Positions 1-9,376 are shown, numbered from the stretch's first letter. The stretch: 64,000 nucleotides of DNA from Methanomassiliicoccaceae archaeon UBA480 (GCA_002506425.1 DAXO01000017.1:46156-110155), one strand, 5' to 3'. The notes: generated by a model not told the origin, from the letters alone. Program-made: numbers and translations.

Positions 1-1
1 G

Positions 2-574
2 GAAGAGGAGATTCCTGCCCCCGCCGAAGAGCCTGAGATTGCCGAGCCTGTAGACGAGCCCGAAGTCCCTGCTCCCGCAGAGGAAGAGGAGATCCCTGCT
101 CCCGCAGAGGAGCCTGTGAAGCCCGCTGCCGTTACGACAGAGGTCCCCGAGACCTCTGTGATCTCCGAACCCATAGCCGATGCCGGAGACAAGGATGCCT
201 CAGCGTCCGAGCCGGCCCCCAACTGGGATGTCGTCAGCAGGGATGCGGATTCCGAGCAGGCCACCGAGGACATCTACACCGACAACTCTCCCGAAGCTCT
301 CGTCAGGAGGGCGGCGTGGAACAAGGGACTCCGCTGCAGGCGCGGATACGGCGAGCTGAATATTCCCGTGGCATTCGTCAAGGGAAAGGTCGCTGTCTAT
401 GTGGACGAGCCTGGAGCGGACACATCGTCTGATGAAATCCTTCGTTCCGAGGGATGGACCGTTCTAAGGTACAATGCCGCAGATATCACCGACGGCAAGG
501 CCCAGGGCGAGGAGATCGCCGCAGCGGTCAAAGAGAACACTAAGGCTACCAAAAAGAAGAAGGCCAAGAAGTGA
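2..574 (+). CDS. Acidic Pro/Glu-rich repeat protein with nuclease-fold-like C-terminal domain (5' truncated)
   Basis: The reading frame is open from the window edge, so the true start lies upstream. The first ~40 visible residues are imperfect repeats of EEEIPAPAEEP type, suggesting a disordered acidic linker. The last ~100 residues form a compact domain (AAWNKGLRCRRGYG, then VYVDEPG and EGWTVLRY) whose layout resembles DUF559/very-short-patch-repair-like proteins, but I cannot identify a complete PD-(D/E)XK catalytic set. It ends in a Lys-rich tail and a TGA. Function unknown; it may be a DNA-binding or nuclease-like protein with a long flexible arm. No in-frame CGA occurs. Confidence 0.6.
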   Translation, partial: EEEIPAPAEEPEIAEPVDEPEVPAPAEEEEIPAPAEEPVKPAAVTTEVPETSVISEPIADAGDKDASASEPAPNWDVVSRDADSEQATEDIYTDNSPEALVRRAAWNKGLRCRRGYGELNIPVAFVKGKVAVYVDEPGADTSSDEILRSEGWTVLRYNAADITDGKAQGEEIAAAVKENTKATKKKKAKK

Positions 575-671
575 AGCGGAGGGGCGGGCGACCGCCCTTC
601 CGGAAACCCTTTCTTCGATTTTTATACTCATCCGCGCCCGAATATTCGCACGCGATTAGTGCGGACCAACA

Positions 672-682
672 CCTTTAATATC
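672..682 (+). promoter_or_regulatory. TATA box upstream of tfs
   Basis: The sequence CCTTTAATATC lies about 40 bases before the tfs ATG at 717, matching an archaeal TATA element. A second AT-rich element, ATTTTTATACT, is near 617-627. Confidence 0.5.
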
Positions 683-716
683 GTCATTCGATGCCCGAAC
701 CATAGAGGCTGAAAGC

Positions 717-1016
717 ATGTTTTGCCCGTCTTGTGGTTCGATGATGTTTCCCCGCGAGGGAAAGTACGTTTGCAACAAGTGCGGCGCCGAGAAGGGCCTC
801 GGCGCTACGCCCGAGATCATCGTGACTGATTCCAAGAACAAGATCACGACGGTCATCGAAGAGGATACTGCCACTCTGCCCAAGACTCGCGTGGTGTGCC
901 CCGAATGCGGTCATACCGAGGCGTTCTTCGTCATAAGGCAGACCAGGGCGGCCGATGAACCTGAAACCAGGATCTACCGCTGCTGCAAGTGCAACCATAC
1001 CTGGAGGGAGTACTGA
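717..1016 (+). CDS. tfs: Transcription factor S (TFIIS/RPB9-like)
   Basis: This 99-aa protein begins MFCPSCG and has two zinc ribbons: an N-terminal pair of CxxC motifs (CPSC, CNKC) and a C-terminal ribbon (CPEC, then CCKC) ending in HTWREY. The acidic catalytic loop expected in TFS/TFIIS, which inserts into the RNA polymerase active site for transcript cleavage, is partly visible as the A-D-E-P-E stretch of the second ribbon (TRAADEPETR). Size and layout match archaeal TFS. It stops 2 bases before the PCNA start, so both are probably co-transcribed. Confidence 0.95.
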   Translation: MFCPSCGSMMFPREGKYVCNKCGAEKGLGATPEIIVTDSKNKITTVIEEDTATLPKTRVVCPECGHTEAFFVIRQTRAADEPETRIYRCCKCNHTWREY

Positions 1017-1018
1017 GC

Positions 1019-1756
1019 ATGTTCAAGGCGGATCTCAAATCCGACACTCTGAAGGGGCTCGTCAACATCATCTCCACGCTCATCGACGAGGTCAAATTCA
1101 CGATCACCGCTGACGGCATGACCCTGAAGGCCGTCGATGCGGCCCATGTGGCCATGATCGAGATGGAAGTGGGGAAGGGCGCATTCGAGTCCTATGAGGC
1201 GGAGCCTTCCGAGATCGGCCTGGATCTGGACAAGGTCAAGAGCGTTCTGAAGCTCGCTTCGGCCGGCGACATCATAAGGATGGAGCAGGACGATGCGCAC
1301 GGTCGCCTCATCTTCAAGGTAGGGAACATCACCCGTCGCATGAATCTCGTCGATACGGCGAGCATGAATGACCCGAAGGTGCCCCAGCTCGCTCTAGCCA
1401 CCGACATCAGCCTCAAGGTGGACGAGCTTCAGAAAGGCATCCGCGCAGCGGAGTCGATCTCCGATCACATCACTCTCAAGGCGGGGCCCGGGTTTTTCGA
1501 GCTGTCCTGCGAGGGAGACACCGATTCGGTCAGTCTCAGGCTCGAAGGAGACTCGCTCGAGTCCATCCATGCTGAGTCGGAGGTCAAGAGCATGTTCCCT
1601 CTCGACTATTTCTCCAATATCGTGAAGGCGATACCTTCGGGTACCGTCGTCCGTGTGGAGCTAGACAACGATTACCCGGTGAAGCTGGTTTTTGCCCTGG
1701 CTGACGGTCAGGTGAAGGTGAACTACCTGCTCGCCCCGAGAATAGAGAGCGATTGA
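1019..1756 (+). CDS. pcn: DNA polymerase sliding clamp (PCNA)
   Basis: A 245-aa protein with the archaeal PCNA layout: N-terminal FKADLKSDTLKGLV, central linker region, and C-terminal VKLVFALADGQVKVNYLLAPRIE typical of the last beta strands. It forms the homotrimeric ring that tethers DNA polymerase, FEN1 and ligase. The ATG at 1019 is chosen over an in-frame ATG 30 bases upstream because the latter would overlap tfs and add a non-family leader. All eight Arg codons in the stretches I wrote out are AGG, CGC, CGT or AGA. Confidence 0.95.
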   Translation: MFKADLKSDTLKGLVNIISTLIDEVKFTITADGMTLKAVDAAHVAMIEMEVGKGAFESYEAEPSEIGLDLDKVKSVLKLASAGDIIRMEQDDAHGRLIFKVGNITRRMNLVDTASMNDPKVPQLALATDISLKVDELQKGIRAAESISDHITLKAGPGFFELSCEGDTDSVSLRLEGDSLESIHAESEVKSMFPLDYFSNIVKAIPSGTVVRVELDNDYPVKLVFALADGQVKVNYLLAPRIESD

Positions 1757-1758
1757 TT

Positions 1759-2592
1759 ATGGCGACATCGGACGTCAAGGAACTCGAGAGGATCGCCAGG
1801 CGCCTCAGGCTCGACGTAGTCGAGATGACCTCTGCAGCGGGGTCCGGACACCCTGGGGGCTCGCTGTCATCCGCGGACCTCATGGCGGTTCTGTATTTCG
1901 GCGGGACCATGAAACACGACCCTTCGAATCCTTCCTGGGAAGGAAGAGACCGTTTCGTGCTTTCCAAAGGCCATGTGGCTCCCGTGCTGTATGCGGCGCT
2001 GGCAGAATCAGGATACTTCCCCCGCGAAGAGCTGCTCACGCTCCGTAAGCTGGGGAGCAGGTTGCAGGGACATCCTGTGAGGGGCAAGGTCCCCGGCGTG
2101 GAGATGTCTACCGGATCCCTCGGACAGGGACTCAGCATGGCCTGCGGCATCGCGCTGGCAGGCAAGATGGACGGCAAGGATTACCGTACATTCTGCCTTC
2201 TCGGAGACGGAGAGCTTCAGGAGGGTCAGAACTGGGAGGCGGCCATGTTCGCCAGCCAGTACGGGCTTTCCAATCTGATCGCCTTTGTCGACCGCAACCG
2301 TCTGCAAATCACCGGGAACACCGAGGACGCTGTCGGGCTCGATCCGCTTCCAGAGAAGTGGAAGGCGTTCGGATGGAACGTCATCGTGATCGACGGGCAC
2401 GATATCGCCATGATCCAGGAAGCCATCGCCAAGGCGACCGAGCCCGGGAACAGGCCGGTGGCTGTAATAATGAATACTATCAAAGGGAAGGGCGTCTCCT
2501 TCATGGAGAACAACGTATCCTTCCACGGAAAGGCCGCCAACAGCGAAGAGCTGGACGAGGCTGTAAGGGAACTCACGGAGGAGTCGGAATGA
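1759..2592 (+). CDS. Transketolase, N-terminal (thiamine diphosphate-binding) subunit
   Basis: 277 aa. Motifs of the ThDP-binding half are clear: SGHPGGSLSSAD near the N-terminus, SKGHVAPVLYA, the GSLGQGLS segment, and GDGELQEGQNWEA, the Mg/ThDP-binding GDG motif. Archaea encode transketolase as two chains; this one pairs with the next gene, which it overlaps by 4 bases (ATGA). The complex moves two-carbon ketol units between sugar phosphates in the non-oxidative pentose phosphate pathway. ATG at 1759 is preferred to the in-frame TTG at 1753. Confidence 0.95.
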   Translation: MATSDVKELERIARRLRLDVVEMTSAAGSGHPGGSLSSADLMAVLYFGGTMKHDPSNPSWEGRDRFVLSKGHVAPVLYAALAESGYFPREELLTLRKLGSRLQGHPVRGKVPGVEMSTGSLGQGLSMACGIALAGKMDGKDYRTFCLLGDGELQEGQNWEAAMFASQYGLSNLIAFVDRNRLQITGNTEDAVGLDPLPEKWKAFGWNVIVIDGHDIAMIQEAIAKATEPGNRPVAVIMNTIKGKGVSFMENNVSFHGKAANSEELDEAVRELTEESE

Positions 2593-3524
2593 CCAGCATA
2601 CCTCAGCGCAACTATTACGGGAAGGCTCTGGCCGAACTGGCCAAGGAGAATCCGAACGTTGTCGTCATGGATGCAGACCTTGCCGGATCGACGAAGACCT
2701 CCGAGTTCCAGAAGGTCTGTCCGGAGAGATTCGTGGAGGTCGGGATCGCGGAACAGAACATGATCGGCATCGCGTCTGGCCTCGCCGCTTCGGGCAAGAT
2801 CGTCTTCGCTTCGACCTTCGGGATATTCGCCACGGGAAGGTGCTGGGAGCAGATCAGGCTCGCCGTCGCCTATCCCAAGCTCAATGTGAAGATCTGCGCT
2901 ACTCATTGCGGGATAACCGTAGGAGAGGACGGCGCTTCCCACCAGGCCCTCGAGGATATGGCTATAATGCGCGCGCTCCCCAACATGACGGTGATCTGTC
3001 CTGCCGACGCGTACGAGGCGTTCGCCGCAACCAAGGCTCTGGCCGAATACAACGGTCCCGCGTACATGCGCATGGGGCGTGCCGATTTCCCGGTTATCAC
3101 AGAGGAGGGCGAGCCGTTCGAGATCGGCAAGGCCAGACTCATGAGGGAGGGTTCGGACGTGACGCTCATCGGCTGCGGCCAGATGACCGCCCTGTGCCTG
3201 GATGCCGCCGGCATCCTGGAGGCAGAAGGGATCTCCGCGGAGGTCCTCAACATATCCACTATCAAACCGCTGGATTCCGCCGCGATCATCGCTTCCGTCT
3301 CGAAGACCGGATGCTGCGTCACCGCAGAGGAGCACAGCATCGTCGGAGGGCTCGGATCCGCGGTCGCGGAGGTCCTGGCAGAATCCCGTCCCGCTCCTAT
3401 GGAGAGGGTGGGGACCATGGACACGTTCGGCGAATCGGGAAAGCCCGCCGAGCTCATGGCCAAGTACGGGCTCACGGCAGAGCACATCGCCGATGCAGCC
3501 CGCAAATCCGTTTCAAGGAAGTGA
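2589..3524 (+). CDS. Transketolase, C-terminal subunit
   Basis: 311 aa starting [14 protein letters not shown]. It carries the pyrimidine-binding domain ([31 protein letters not shown] with the conserved Glu that activates ThDP) and the C-terminal domain ([20 protein letters not shown]). It completes the split transketolase with the preceding gene. The transaldolase gene follows after 4 bases, so these three genes form an operon for pentose/hexose/triose phosphate interconversion. Confidence 0.95.
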   Translation: MTSIPQRNYYGKALAELAKENPNVVVMDADLAGSTKTSEFQKVCPERFVEVGIAEQNMIGIASGLAASGKIVFASTFGIFATGRCWEQIRLAVAYPKLNVKICATHCGITVGEDGASHQALEDMAIMRALPNMTVICPADAYEAFAATKALAEYNGPAYMRMGRADFPVITEEGEPFEIGKARLMREGSDVTLIGCGQMTALCLDAAGILEAEGISAEVLNISTIKPLDSAAIIASVSKTGCCVTAEEHSIVGGLGSAVAEVLAESRPAPMERVGTMDTFGESGKPAELMAKYGLTAEHIADAARKSVSRK

Positions 3525-3528
3525 TTGG

Positions 3529-4176
3529 ATGAAGATATTCATAGACACGGCTAATCTGGATATGATCAAGGAGATCAACAGCTGGGGCATCCTGGACGGA
3601 GTCACGACCAACCCCAGCCTCATCGCCAAGGAAGGCGTCGACGTCAGGACCAGGGTCAAGGAGATCGCCGAGATCGTCGACGGACCCATCTCCGCCGAGG
3701 CCATGTCCACCACCGCGGACGAGATGGTCAAAGAAGGAAGGGAGCTCGCAGCCATCCACCCGAACATCAATGTCAAGCTGCCCATGTGCGTGGAGACCCT
3801 CAAGGCCACCAAGATCCTCTCCTCCGAGGGGATAAAGGTCAACGTCACCCTGATCTTCTCGCCTCTGCAGGCTCTGCTCGCAGCTAAGGCCGGAGCGGCG
3901 TTCGTCTCTCCCTTCGTCGGCCGTCTGGACGACATCGGGCAGTACGGGTCCGATCTCATCCAGGAGATCATGTCTATCTTCAGCAACTACGGATACGAGA
4001 CCGAGGTCATCGCAGCCTCCATCCGCGGACCCAACCACGTCCTCGACGCGGCGCTCTACGGATGCGACATCGCCACCATTCCGTACGACACTCTGAAGAA
4101 GATGATCGGCCACCCCAAGACGGACGAGGGCATAGCCAAGTTCGTCGCGGACTACGAGAAATCCAAGAAGAACTGA
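3529..4176 (+). CDS. tal: Transaldolase (short TAL/MipB family)
   Basis: 215 aa, the size of the short transaldolase/fructose-6-phosphate aldolase group. The Schiff-base lysine sits in the NINVKLPM strand, and the family-start motif [13 protein letters not shown] with [13 protein letters not shown] is intact. C-terminal segments SPFVGRLDD and [10 protein letters not shown] are typical. It is co-transcribed with the two transketolase subunits. Transaldolase rather than fructose-6-phosphate aldolase activity is inferred from that neighbourhood; the sequence alone does not separate them. Confidence 0.9.
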   Translation: MKIFIDTANLDMIKEINSWGILDGVTTNPSLIAKEGVDVRTRVKEIAEIVDGPISAEAMSTTADEMVKEGRELAAIHPNINVKLPMCVETLKATKILSSEGIKVNVTLIFSPLQALLAAKAGAAFVSPFVGRLDDIGQYGSDLIQEIMSIFSNYGYETEVIAASIRGPNHVLDAALYGCDIATIPYDTLKKMIGHPKTDEGIAKFVADYEKSKKN

Positions 4177-4178
4177 CC

Positions 4179-5321
4179 ATGGCGAGCATCGCGGTCGTGG
4201 GAGGCGGTCCTGCCGGAAGCGCGTGCGCCGCTCTCCTCGCCCGCGATCACGACGTCACGGTCTTCGAGGAGCACTCCCGGATAGGCGTTCCCGCACAATG
4301 CGCCGGACTCGTTTCCGACGCGGCGATACGTCTCTCCGGGACGTCTCCTTCCATTCTATCCACTATTTTCGGTGCCGAAGCGGTGTTCCCTGACGGGAGG
4401 GTCGTCGAGGTCCGTTCGAAGAAGCCCAAGGCCCGCACGGTGGACCGCACCGAGTTCGATTCGCTCATAGCAGATCGTGCCGTGGCGTGCGGGGCCGAAT
4501 ATCGCATGCAGGACAGGGTCCGTTCGATCTCGGTTTCCGAGGATGTCCGTATAGATGCCGCATCGGGGATTTCGCATGCGGATCTGGCCATCGGAGCGGA
4601 CGGCCCTTCGTCGGTCGTCTCCGCATCCATCGGGCGCAACGAACCATCCGAATGCATCCGCGGGATACAGGCCGACGTGCGCATGGAGATGGACCGTCAG
4701 GATGTCTTCCGCATACGTATAGGCGGAAAGTATGCCCCGGGCTTCTTTTCATGGGAGATCCCCTGCGGAGATTTCACCCGCGTCGGTCTCTGCACATCCT
4801 GGTCCGCAGGACCTCCGTATCCGTATCTCAAGAGGCTGCTGGCCGATCTGGGCTGTGAAGACAGGGTCGAGAGGCTTCACTGCGGCAAGATACCCATAGG
4901 GCGCCGCAGAACGATGTCATCCGACCGCAGAATGCTCATCGGCGATGCCGCATCTCAGATAAAGCCCGTATCCGGAGGGGGGATATACCCATCCATGGTC
5001 GCGGCGCCGATTCTCGCAGAGGTGGCATCCGAAGCCATCTCTGACAGGGACCTGTCGGCACGCAGGCTGAAACGCTATGACAGGTTGTTCGATGATGAGC
5101 TGGGCAGGGAGCTGAAGCACGGAGCGTTCATCAGACGCGCCTTCGTCAGGATGGACGACCGCGACCTGGATAGGGCAGGGGCCTTCTCGGCGCGTCCGGA
5201 TGTCAGAAGGATCCTCGATACGATGGAGATCGACGATCCGTCCGCCGTCATCCCGATGATGCTCCGCCATCCATCCACCGGCATCCGCGGCATAGCGACC
5301 TTCCTGAGGTGTGTTTTATGA
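4179..5321 (+). CDS. FAD-dependent geranylgeranyl reductase-family protein
   Basis: 380 aa. The N-terminus holds a Rossmann FAD-binding fold (VVGGGPAGSACAALLA), followed by CAGLVSD, and a GDAASQIKPVSGGGIYPSM segment that is the second FAD motif of the family. Relatives saturate geranylgeranyl chains of archaeal lipids or act on other isoprenoids. Unlike the second family member at 30.5 kb, it sits beside sugar-phosphate and tRNA-modification genes, so its substrate is unclear. It follows transaldolase by 2 bases and overlaps taw2 by 4. Confidence 0.8.
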   Translation: MASIAVVGGGPAGSACAALLARDHDVTVFEEHSRIGVPAQCAGLVSDAAIRLSGTSPSILSTIFGAEAVFPDGRVVEVRSKKPKARTVDRTEFDSLIADRAVACGAEYRMQDRVRSISVSEDVRIDAASGISHADLAIGADGPSSVVSASIGRNEPSECIRGIQADVRMEMDRQDVFRIRIGGKYAPGFFSWEIPCGDFTRVGLCTSWSAGPPYPYLKRLLADLGCEDRVERLHCGKIPIGRRRTMSSDRRMLIGDAASQIKPVSGGGIYPSMVAAPILAEVASEAISDRDLSARRLKRYDRLFDDELGRELKHGAFIRRAFVRMDDRDLDRAGAFSARPDVRRILDTMEIDDPSAVIPMMLRHPSTGIRGIATFLRCVL

Positions 5322-6349
5322 AGATTGTGAAGATCGCCAGGATTCCCTCGGACGAGGCGGGGCCGCTTATACGCCGTCTGATGTCGGAGGGCAAGGTGGA
5401 CATCCATGCCAAGATATCCAAGGAGGGCGGCTTTCGTCTGGTTCCCATCCTGCCGGAGCATGTTCCGGAAGTAGAGGCGATGGGCTACGAGATCGGCGAA
5501 GGCGAGGCCTATACCCTCGACAGGAGGAGTCCGCAGGAGAGGATCGCCCATGAGCTGGAGGATCTTCCCGTTCGCGACATCCTGCCGGACCGCTGGGAGT
5601 TTGTAGGCGACATAGCGATTCTCAAGCTGGATCCGCGCTGCGAGCCCTATCTCGACCGTATAGGGGATGCCTACGCCAAGGTGCTGGGGACGGCCACCGT
5701 CTGCGCGGACCTCCATGGCGTCTCGGGCGAGTTCCGCAGACCGAGCATGAAGGTCATCCACGGGACCGAGACCGAATCGGTCCGTCTTGAGAACGGGATA
5801 AGGTATAGATTCGACGTGACCAAGGTCATGTTCGCTTCAGGGAACACCGACGAGCGCATGAGGATGCGCCGTCTGGACTGCACCGGCGAGACCGTGGTGG
5901 ACATGTTCGCAGGCATAGGATACTTCACCCTGCCTCTGGCGAAGTTCTCCAATCCCCGCAGGGTGTTCGCCTGCGAGAAGAATCCCGATTCGTACAGATA
6001 TCTGGTCGCCAACATCCGCGGCAACGATGTCGATCGCACAGTGGTCCCCATACTCGGAGACAACAGGGACATCCCAGGAAGGGATTTCGCCGATAGGATC
6101 CTGATGGGTTATGTCCAGACTACGTCGGAGTTCGTGCCCGCCGCTCTGAGGATGATCCGCGAAGGCGGAGTGATCCACTACCACGACACGTTCTACGTTG
6201 GGGAGCAGAGGAAGAAGGTGGACGAGGTCTTCGGACCCCTGTGCGAGTACGAGATCCTCGGTATACGCGAGGTCAAGTCCTTCGCCCCGTCCGTTTCTCA
6301 TTACGTGGCCGATATCAGGATACTTTCTCGCTCGCCCCGCTCGCCGTGA
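5318..6349 (+). CDS. taw2: tRNA(Phe) 4-demethylwyosine aminocarboxypropyltransferase Taw2
   Basis: 343 aa of the Trm5/Tyw2 class. The SAM-binding core is visible: VVDMFAGIGYFTLPLA (motif I) and CEKNPDSYRYL. The segment RILMGYV occupies the place of the N-x-P-x motif of Trm5 methyltransferases, pointing to Taw2, which transfers the aminocarboxypropyl group of SAM to position 37 of tRNA-Phe during wyosine synthesis. The ATG at 5318 gives an ATGA overlap with the upstream gene. Its last 35 bases overlap the convergent gene that ends at 6315. Confidence 0.88.
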   Translation: MKIVKIARIPSDEAGPLIRRLMSEGKVDIHAKISKEGGFRLVPILPEHVPEVEAMGYEIGEGEAYTLDRRSPQERIAHELEDLPVRDILPDRWEFVGDIAILKLDPRCEPYLDRIGDAYAKVLGTATVCADLHGVSGEFRRPSMKVIHGTETESVRLENGIRYRFDVTKVMFASGNTDERMRMRRLDCTGETVVDMFAGIGYFTLPLAKFSNPRRVFACEKNPDSYRYLVANIRGNDVDRTVVPILGDNRDIPGRDFADRILMGYVQTTSEFVPAALRMIREGGVIHYHDTFYVGEQRKKVDEVFGPLCEYEILGIREVKSFAPSVSHYVADIRILSRSPRSP

Positions 6350-7823
6350 GCAGGGTGTTCATGGCGTCGCGATACTTCTCCCCCTCGGCCTTGATGACTC
6401 CTGCCGCGAACGGCGTCAGATAGTCCGCAAGGTCCTTCTCGTCATGCGACAGCTTCAGATTGGGCGATGCCCCGGCCGCGGATAGGAACGCTACTGCGAC
6501 GGAGCGGGATCTGCTGTCCTTGAGGGACGAACCGGTAACAACCTCTTCGACCATCGATGCGCCTCCGACCTTGGCCGCCTTGGCCAGTCTGTCGGAGAGC
6601 TGGGTGATCGGCCCCGGTCTTTTGAATTCAGGCAGGGACGCGACGACGTCCGCGGATAGGAACATGCTGTATGCGTCCGCAAGGACCTTTGACGGTTGGC
6701 TCCTGGAGACGTCTCCCATAGCGTCGGCGGTCCTTTGATCGGTCAGAGCTGCGATTATCCCTTTGCAGTCAGCCTCCCATATGGCGGCGAGGGCTTCGGA
6801 CGCCTTCGCCGATCTCACAACCACCGCCCTTCCGTTTCCGGACAGGAATTTCCTCAGCGCCTCGATCTCCCTCTCATCCCCTTCGAGGTCCGAAAGGAAC
6901 TTCTCGAGGTCGGACCCGTAGTTCCTGGTTCCTACTATGTATGTGGACGAGCCTGCGTCCTTCAGGCTGCCGAGCTTGGATCTCTTGACGGAGGATATGA
7001 TGTTCGAATCGGTTACCTTCCCCAGCATGTACTCCTTGAGCCTGTCTCCCGTGATCGTTTCTGAATCGCTCTCGCCGACGGAATGGTACTTGTGTCTCAC
7101 GCGGACCTCGATATCATCCAACGGATCGACGGCGGCCAGCCTGGAGACCACGAATGCGAGGGTCGAGATGTCCTTGGCGCAGTTCTCGCATATGGAGATG
7201 GTCTCGTCCAGGGATTTGACATGTATCTCGAGCACTGCCGACGACTCGTGCCTGCAGGACAGCCCGTCCTCCGGGAACTCGTAGGGAGTCTCCCAGAAGG
7301 TATCGTACAGATAGTCCTCAGGCATGTTCGGATCGTCGGAGCAGACCAGGTTGTCGCCGAAAGAATACAGGTGGAGCTTGTTCTTCTTCACATGATCGGA
7401 GTAGAGGAGAAGCCTCTTCTTCGGATCGTCGTAGTACTGGCAGCCGATGAGTTTTGTCGCATTGACTGTTCCGCGGACGGCGTACGATACCGTCTCACCT
7501 CCGAGCTTCCCGGAAGCGAGAAGAGGAACCGATCCGGCCGCAGCGAGAGAGATTGTGCCTGCATAGGCGCGGACGATGTCGTCCCCTCCGAACCTCGACG
7601 CCTCCTTTATGAGGGCTTCCGGATCATTCTTGATCTTGTGCAACCCGTCGATCTGCTTGAACGGCTTGTCGAAGGCACATTTCCTGCAGTGCCCGGCGCA
7701 CTGCGGCCTGAGGATCCCGGGGTCGTCCGATAGTATCTTGGACTTGTCCAACAGGTCCTCCTCGAGTCTTTTGGAGGTGTGCTTGACGCCCCTCATCCTC
7801 AGACGCTTCTTCTGCTGTGCCAT
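6315..7823 (-). CDS. Conserved protein of unknown function with Cys clusters
   Basis: 502 aa, not recognised. The first 30 residues are basic (MAQQKKRLRMRGVKHTSKRL). A CAGHCRKC motif at about residue 42 could bind a metal or Fe-S cluster, and a CRH...CENC set near residues 195-225 could form a zinc site. The remainder is rich in Ser, Ala and Asp without membrane segments, and the C-terminal ~180 residues look helical. It is transcribed alone, divergent from the RNase III gene. The whole frame contains no CGA codon and ends at TGA. Confidence 0.7.
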   Translation of the reverse strand: MAQQKKRLRMRGVKHTSKRLEEDLLDKSKILSDDPGILRPQCAGHCRKCAFDKPFKQIDGLHKIKNDPEALIKEASRFGGDDIVRAYAGTISLAAAGSVPLLASGKLGGETVSYAVRGTVNATKLIGCQYYDDPKKRLLLYSDHVKKNKLHLYSFGDNLVCSDDPNMPEDYLYDTFWETPYEFPEDGLSCRHESSAVLEIHVKSLDETISICENCAKDISTLAFVVSRLAAVDPLDDIEVRVRHKYHSVGESDSETITGDRLKEYMLGKVTDSNIISSVKRSKLGSLKDAGSSTYIVGTRNYGSDLEKFLSDLEGDEREIEALRKFLSGNGRAVVVRSAKASEALAAIWEADCKGIIAALTDQRTADAMGDVSRSQPSKVLADAYSMFLSADVVASLPEFKRPGPITQLSDRLAKAAKVGGASMVEEVVTGSSLKDSRSRSVAVAFLSAAGASPNLKLSHDEKDLADYLTPFAAGVIKAEGEKYRDAMNTLLTASGASEKVS

Positions 7824-7841
7824 GAATCCGACATCAACCTC

Positions 7842-7854
7842 GCATTAGTAATAT
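7842..7854 (-). promoter_or_regulatory. TATA box for the 502-aa unknown gene
   Basis: On the minus strand the sequence reads GATATTACTAATG, 20-30 bases before the ATG at 7823, spacing that suggests a leaderless or near-leaderless transcript. Confidence 0.4.
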
Positions 7855-7914
7855 CTGCGCACGCGTGTGCGGGATAGTTGTAATTACCGTGTGTGCATCG
7901 AGGGTCGATTCGAT

Positions 7915-8412
7915 ATGGAGTCGCGTTTCGAGATGTCCGTCCGCGAGCTGCTCGCCCGTCCGCCGTTCCGTTACCGGGCGGTCCCGCCGGAGGAAATGGC
8001 CCTGTTCTGCCGGGCGCTGACTCATGACAGTGCCGGCGACGGGAAACCCGTCGATTCCTACGAGAGGCTGGAGTTCCTCGGAGATGCGGTTCTGGAGCTC
8101 ATAGCATGCGAAGAGGCCTATCGCGACGATTCTCTTGCAGAAGGTTCGATGACTGCCATAAAGCAGGATTGGGTGGCCAACCACAGGATATCCGAGAATG
8201 TGCTGGCCTACGGTCTCCGCATAGACGATGTGCTGAGGGTCGGAGGCGGGCATCTCGATTCTTCCGGCGTTCATCGCATCAGCGAAGGCATGCGCGCCGA
8301 CTGCTTCGAGGCCCTGTTGGCCGCCGTCTACATCACCAGAGGTCTGGAGGAGGCCCGCAGGATAGCGCGCGAGGTCACCATCCGCGCCCCTTCCTGTACG
8401 GACAGGGTGCGA
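7915..8412 (+). CDS. Ribonuclease III domain protein, ending at a CGA codon
   Basis: 165 aa from the ATG at 7915. It carries the RNase III signature ERLEFLGDAVLEL with the catalytic Glu/Asp, and a second acidic pair in MRADCFEALLAAVY. No double-stranded RNA-binding domain follows, so it would be a minimal catalytic dimer. The first in-frame CGA of the gene is at 8410-8412, just after the domain and 37 bases before the next gene. Under the standard code the frame runs to 8694, 245 bases inside the isomerase gene, with no family similarity. RNase III is sporadic in archaea, so its target (rRNA or other duplex RNA) is unknown. Confidence 0.8.
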
Positions 8413-8416
8413 CGTC

Positions 8417-8428
8417 TGACTTATAGGG
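8417..8428 (+). promoter_or_regulatory. TATA-like element before ribose-1,5-bisphosphate isomerase gene
   Basis: TGACTTATAGGG lies ~25-33 bases upstream of the GTG at 8450. It sits in the short spacer created if the RNase III gene ends at the CGA of 8410, which suggests the isomerase-RuBisCO operon has its own promoter. Confidence 0.45.
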
Positions 8429-8449
8429 TACATCATCGATACACCTTCC

Positions 8450-9376
8450 GTGACAACAGTCGAGGAGACCGCGGAGAAAATCCGCAGCATGGAGATCCGC
8501 GGCGCCGGAAGGATAGCCAGAGCCGGAGCAGATGCCCTGAAGGAGTATGCGGAATCGTATGCCGGCGACACGCTGGAGGGTTTCCTCGCAGGTTTGGCGT
8601 CGGCCCAGGATGCGCTGCTCGCCTCCCGCCCTACGGCGGTATCGCTCTGGAACGGTATCCACGCGACGGTCCGCGGCGCCGAATCCGCTGCTGATCTGGA
8701 GTCCGCGAGGGCCATGGTCGTCAGGAACGCAGGGGATTTCCGCCGGAGGTCCGAGATGGCAGTCAAGGAGATCGCCAGGATAGGGGCGAGACGCATCCAG
8801 GACGGGGACACCATCCTCACGCACTGCAACAGCAGCGCCGCTCTGGGCGTGATCAAGGAAGCACACCGCCAGGGGAAGCACATCCGGGTGTTCGCCACGG
8901 AGTCGCGCCCTTGGCGCCAGGGGATACTCACGGTCAACGACTTGGCGGACGCCGGGGTGGACGTGACTCTCATCATAGACAGCGCGGTCAGGGGCGTCAT
9001 GAAGAAGGTGGACAAGGTGTTCGTGGGAGCGGACACGGTCACCTCCCAGGGTGCGCTGATAAACAAGGTGGGCACCTCCCAGCTGGCGCTGGCGGCCCAC
9101 GAGGCCCGCGTTCAGTTCTACGTGTGCGCCGAGACCTACAAGTTCTCCCCGATGACCATGTTCGGCGACACGGTCACCATCGAGGAGAGGGACGTCTCCG
9201 AGGTCGTCAGGCCCGGGGAGGTCCGTGGAAACGTCAAGATTTTCAATCCCGTATTCGACAGCACGCCGGCAGGCTACATTGACGCGATAATCACGGAGCT
9301 GGGGATGATGTCTCCCGGATCCGTGTACGGCGTGATGGTCGACCAGCTGGGGGACGGGATCTTCAACAAGGAGCGA
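8450..9376 (+). CDS. Ribose-1,5-bisphosphate isomerase (ending at CGA)
   Basis: 308 aa from a GTG start. It belongs to the eIF2B-alpha/MtnA-like isomerases: ILTHCNSSAALGVI, FATESRPWRQG, VFVGADTVTSQGALINKVGTS and a GDTVTIEERD tail. The enzyme converts ribose-1,5-bisphosphate, made from AMP, to ribulose-1,5-bisphosphate for RuBisCO encoded next. Its first in-frame CGA is at 9374-9376, where CGATGG overlaps the RuBisCO ATG; the protein then ends GDGIFNKE, as expected. The standard code would extend it 27 residues to 9457 inside rbcL. Downstream AMP phosphorylase completes the pathway. Confidence 0.92.

Noticed and set aside
8413..8694. Extension of the RNase III protein into the isomerase gene
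   Set aside because: It begins with CGA at 8410, has no RNase III or RNA-binding similarity, and is the isomerase gene in another frame.
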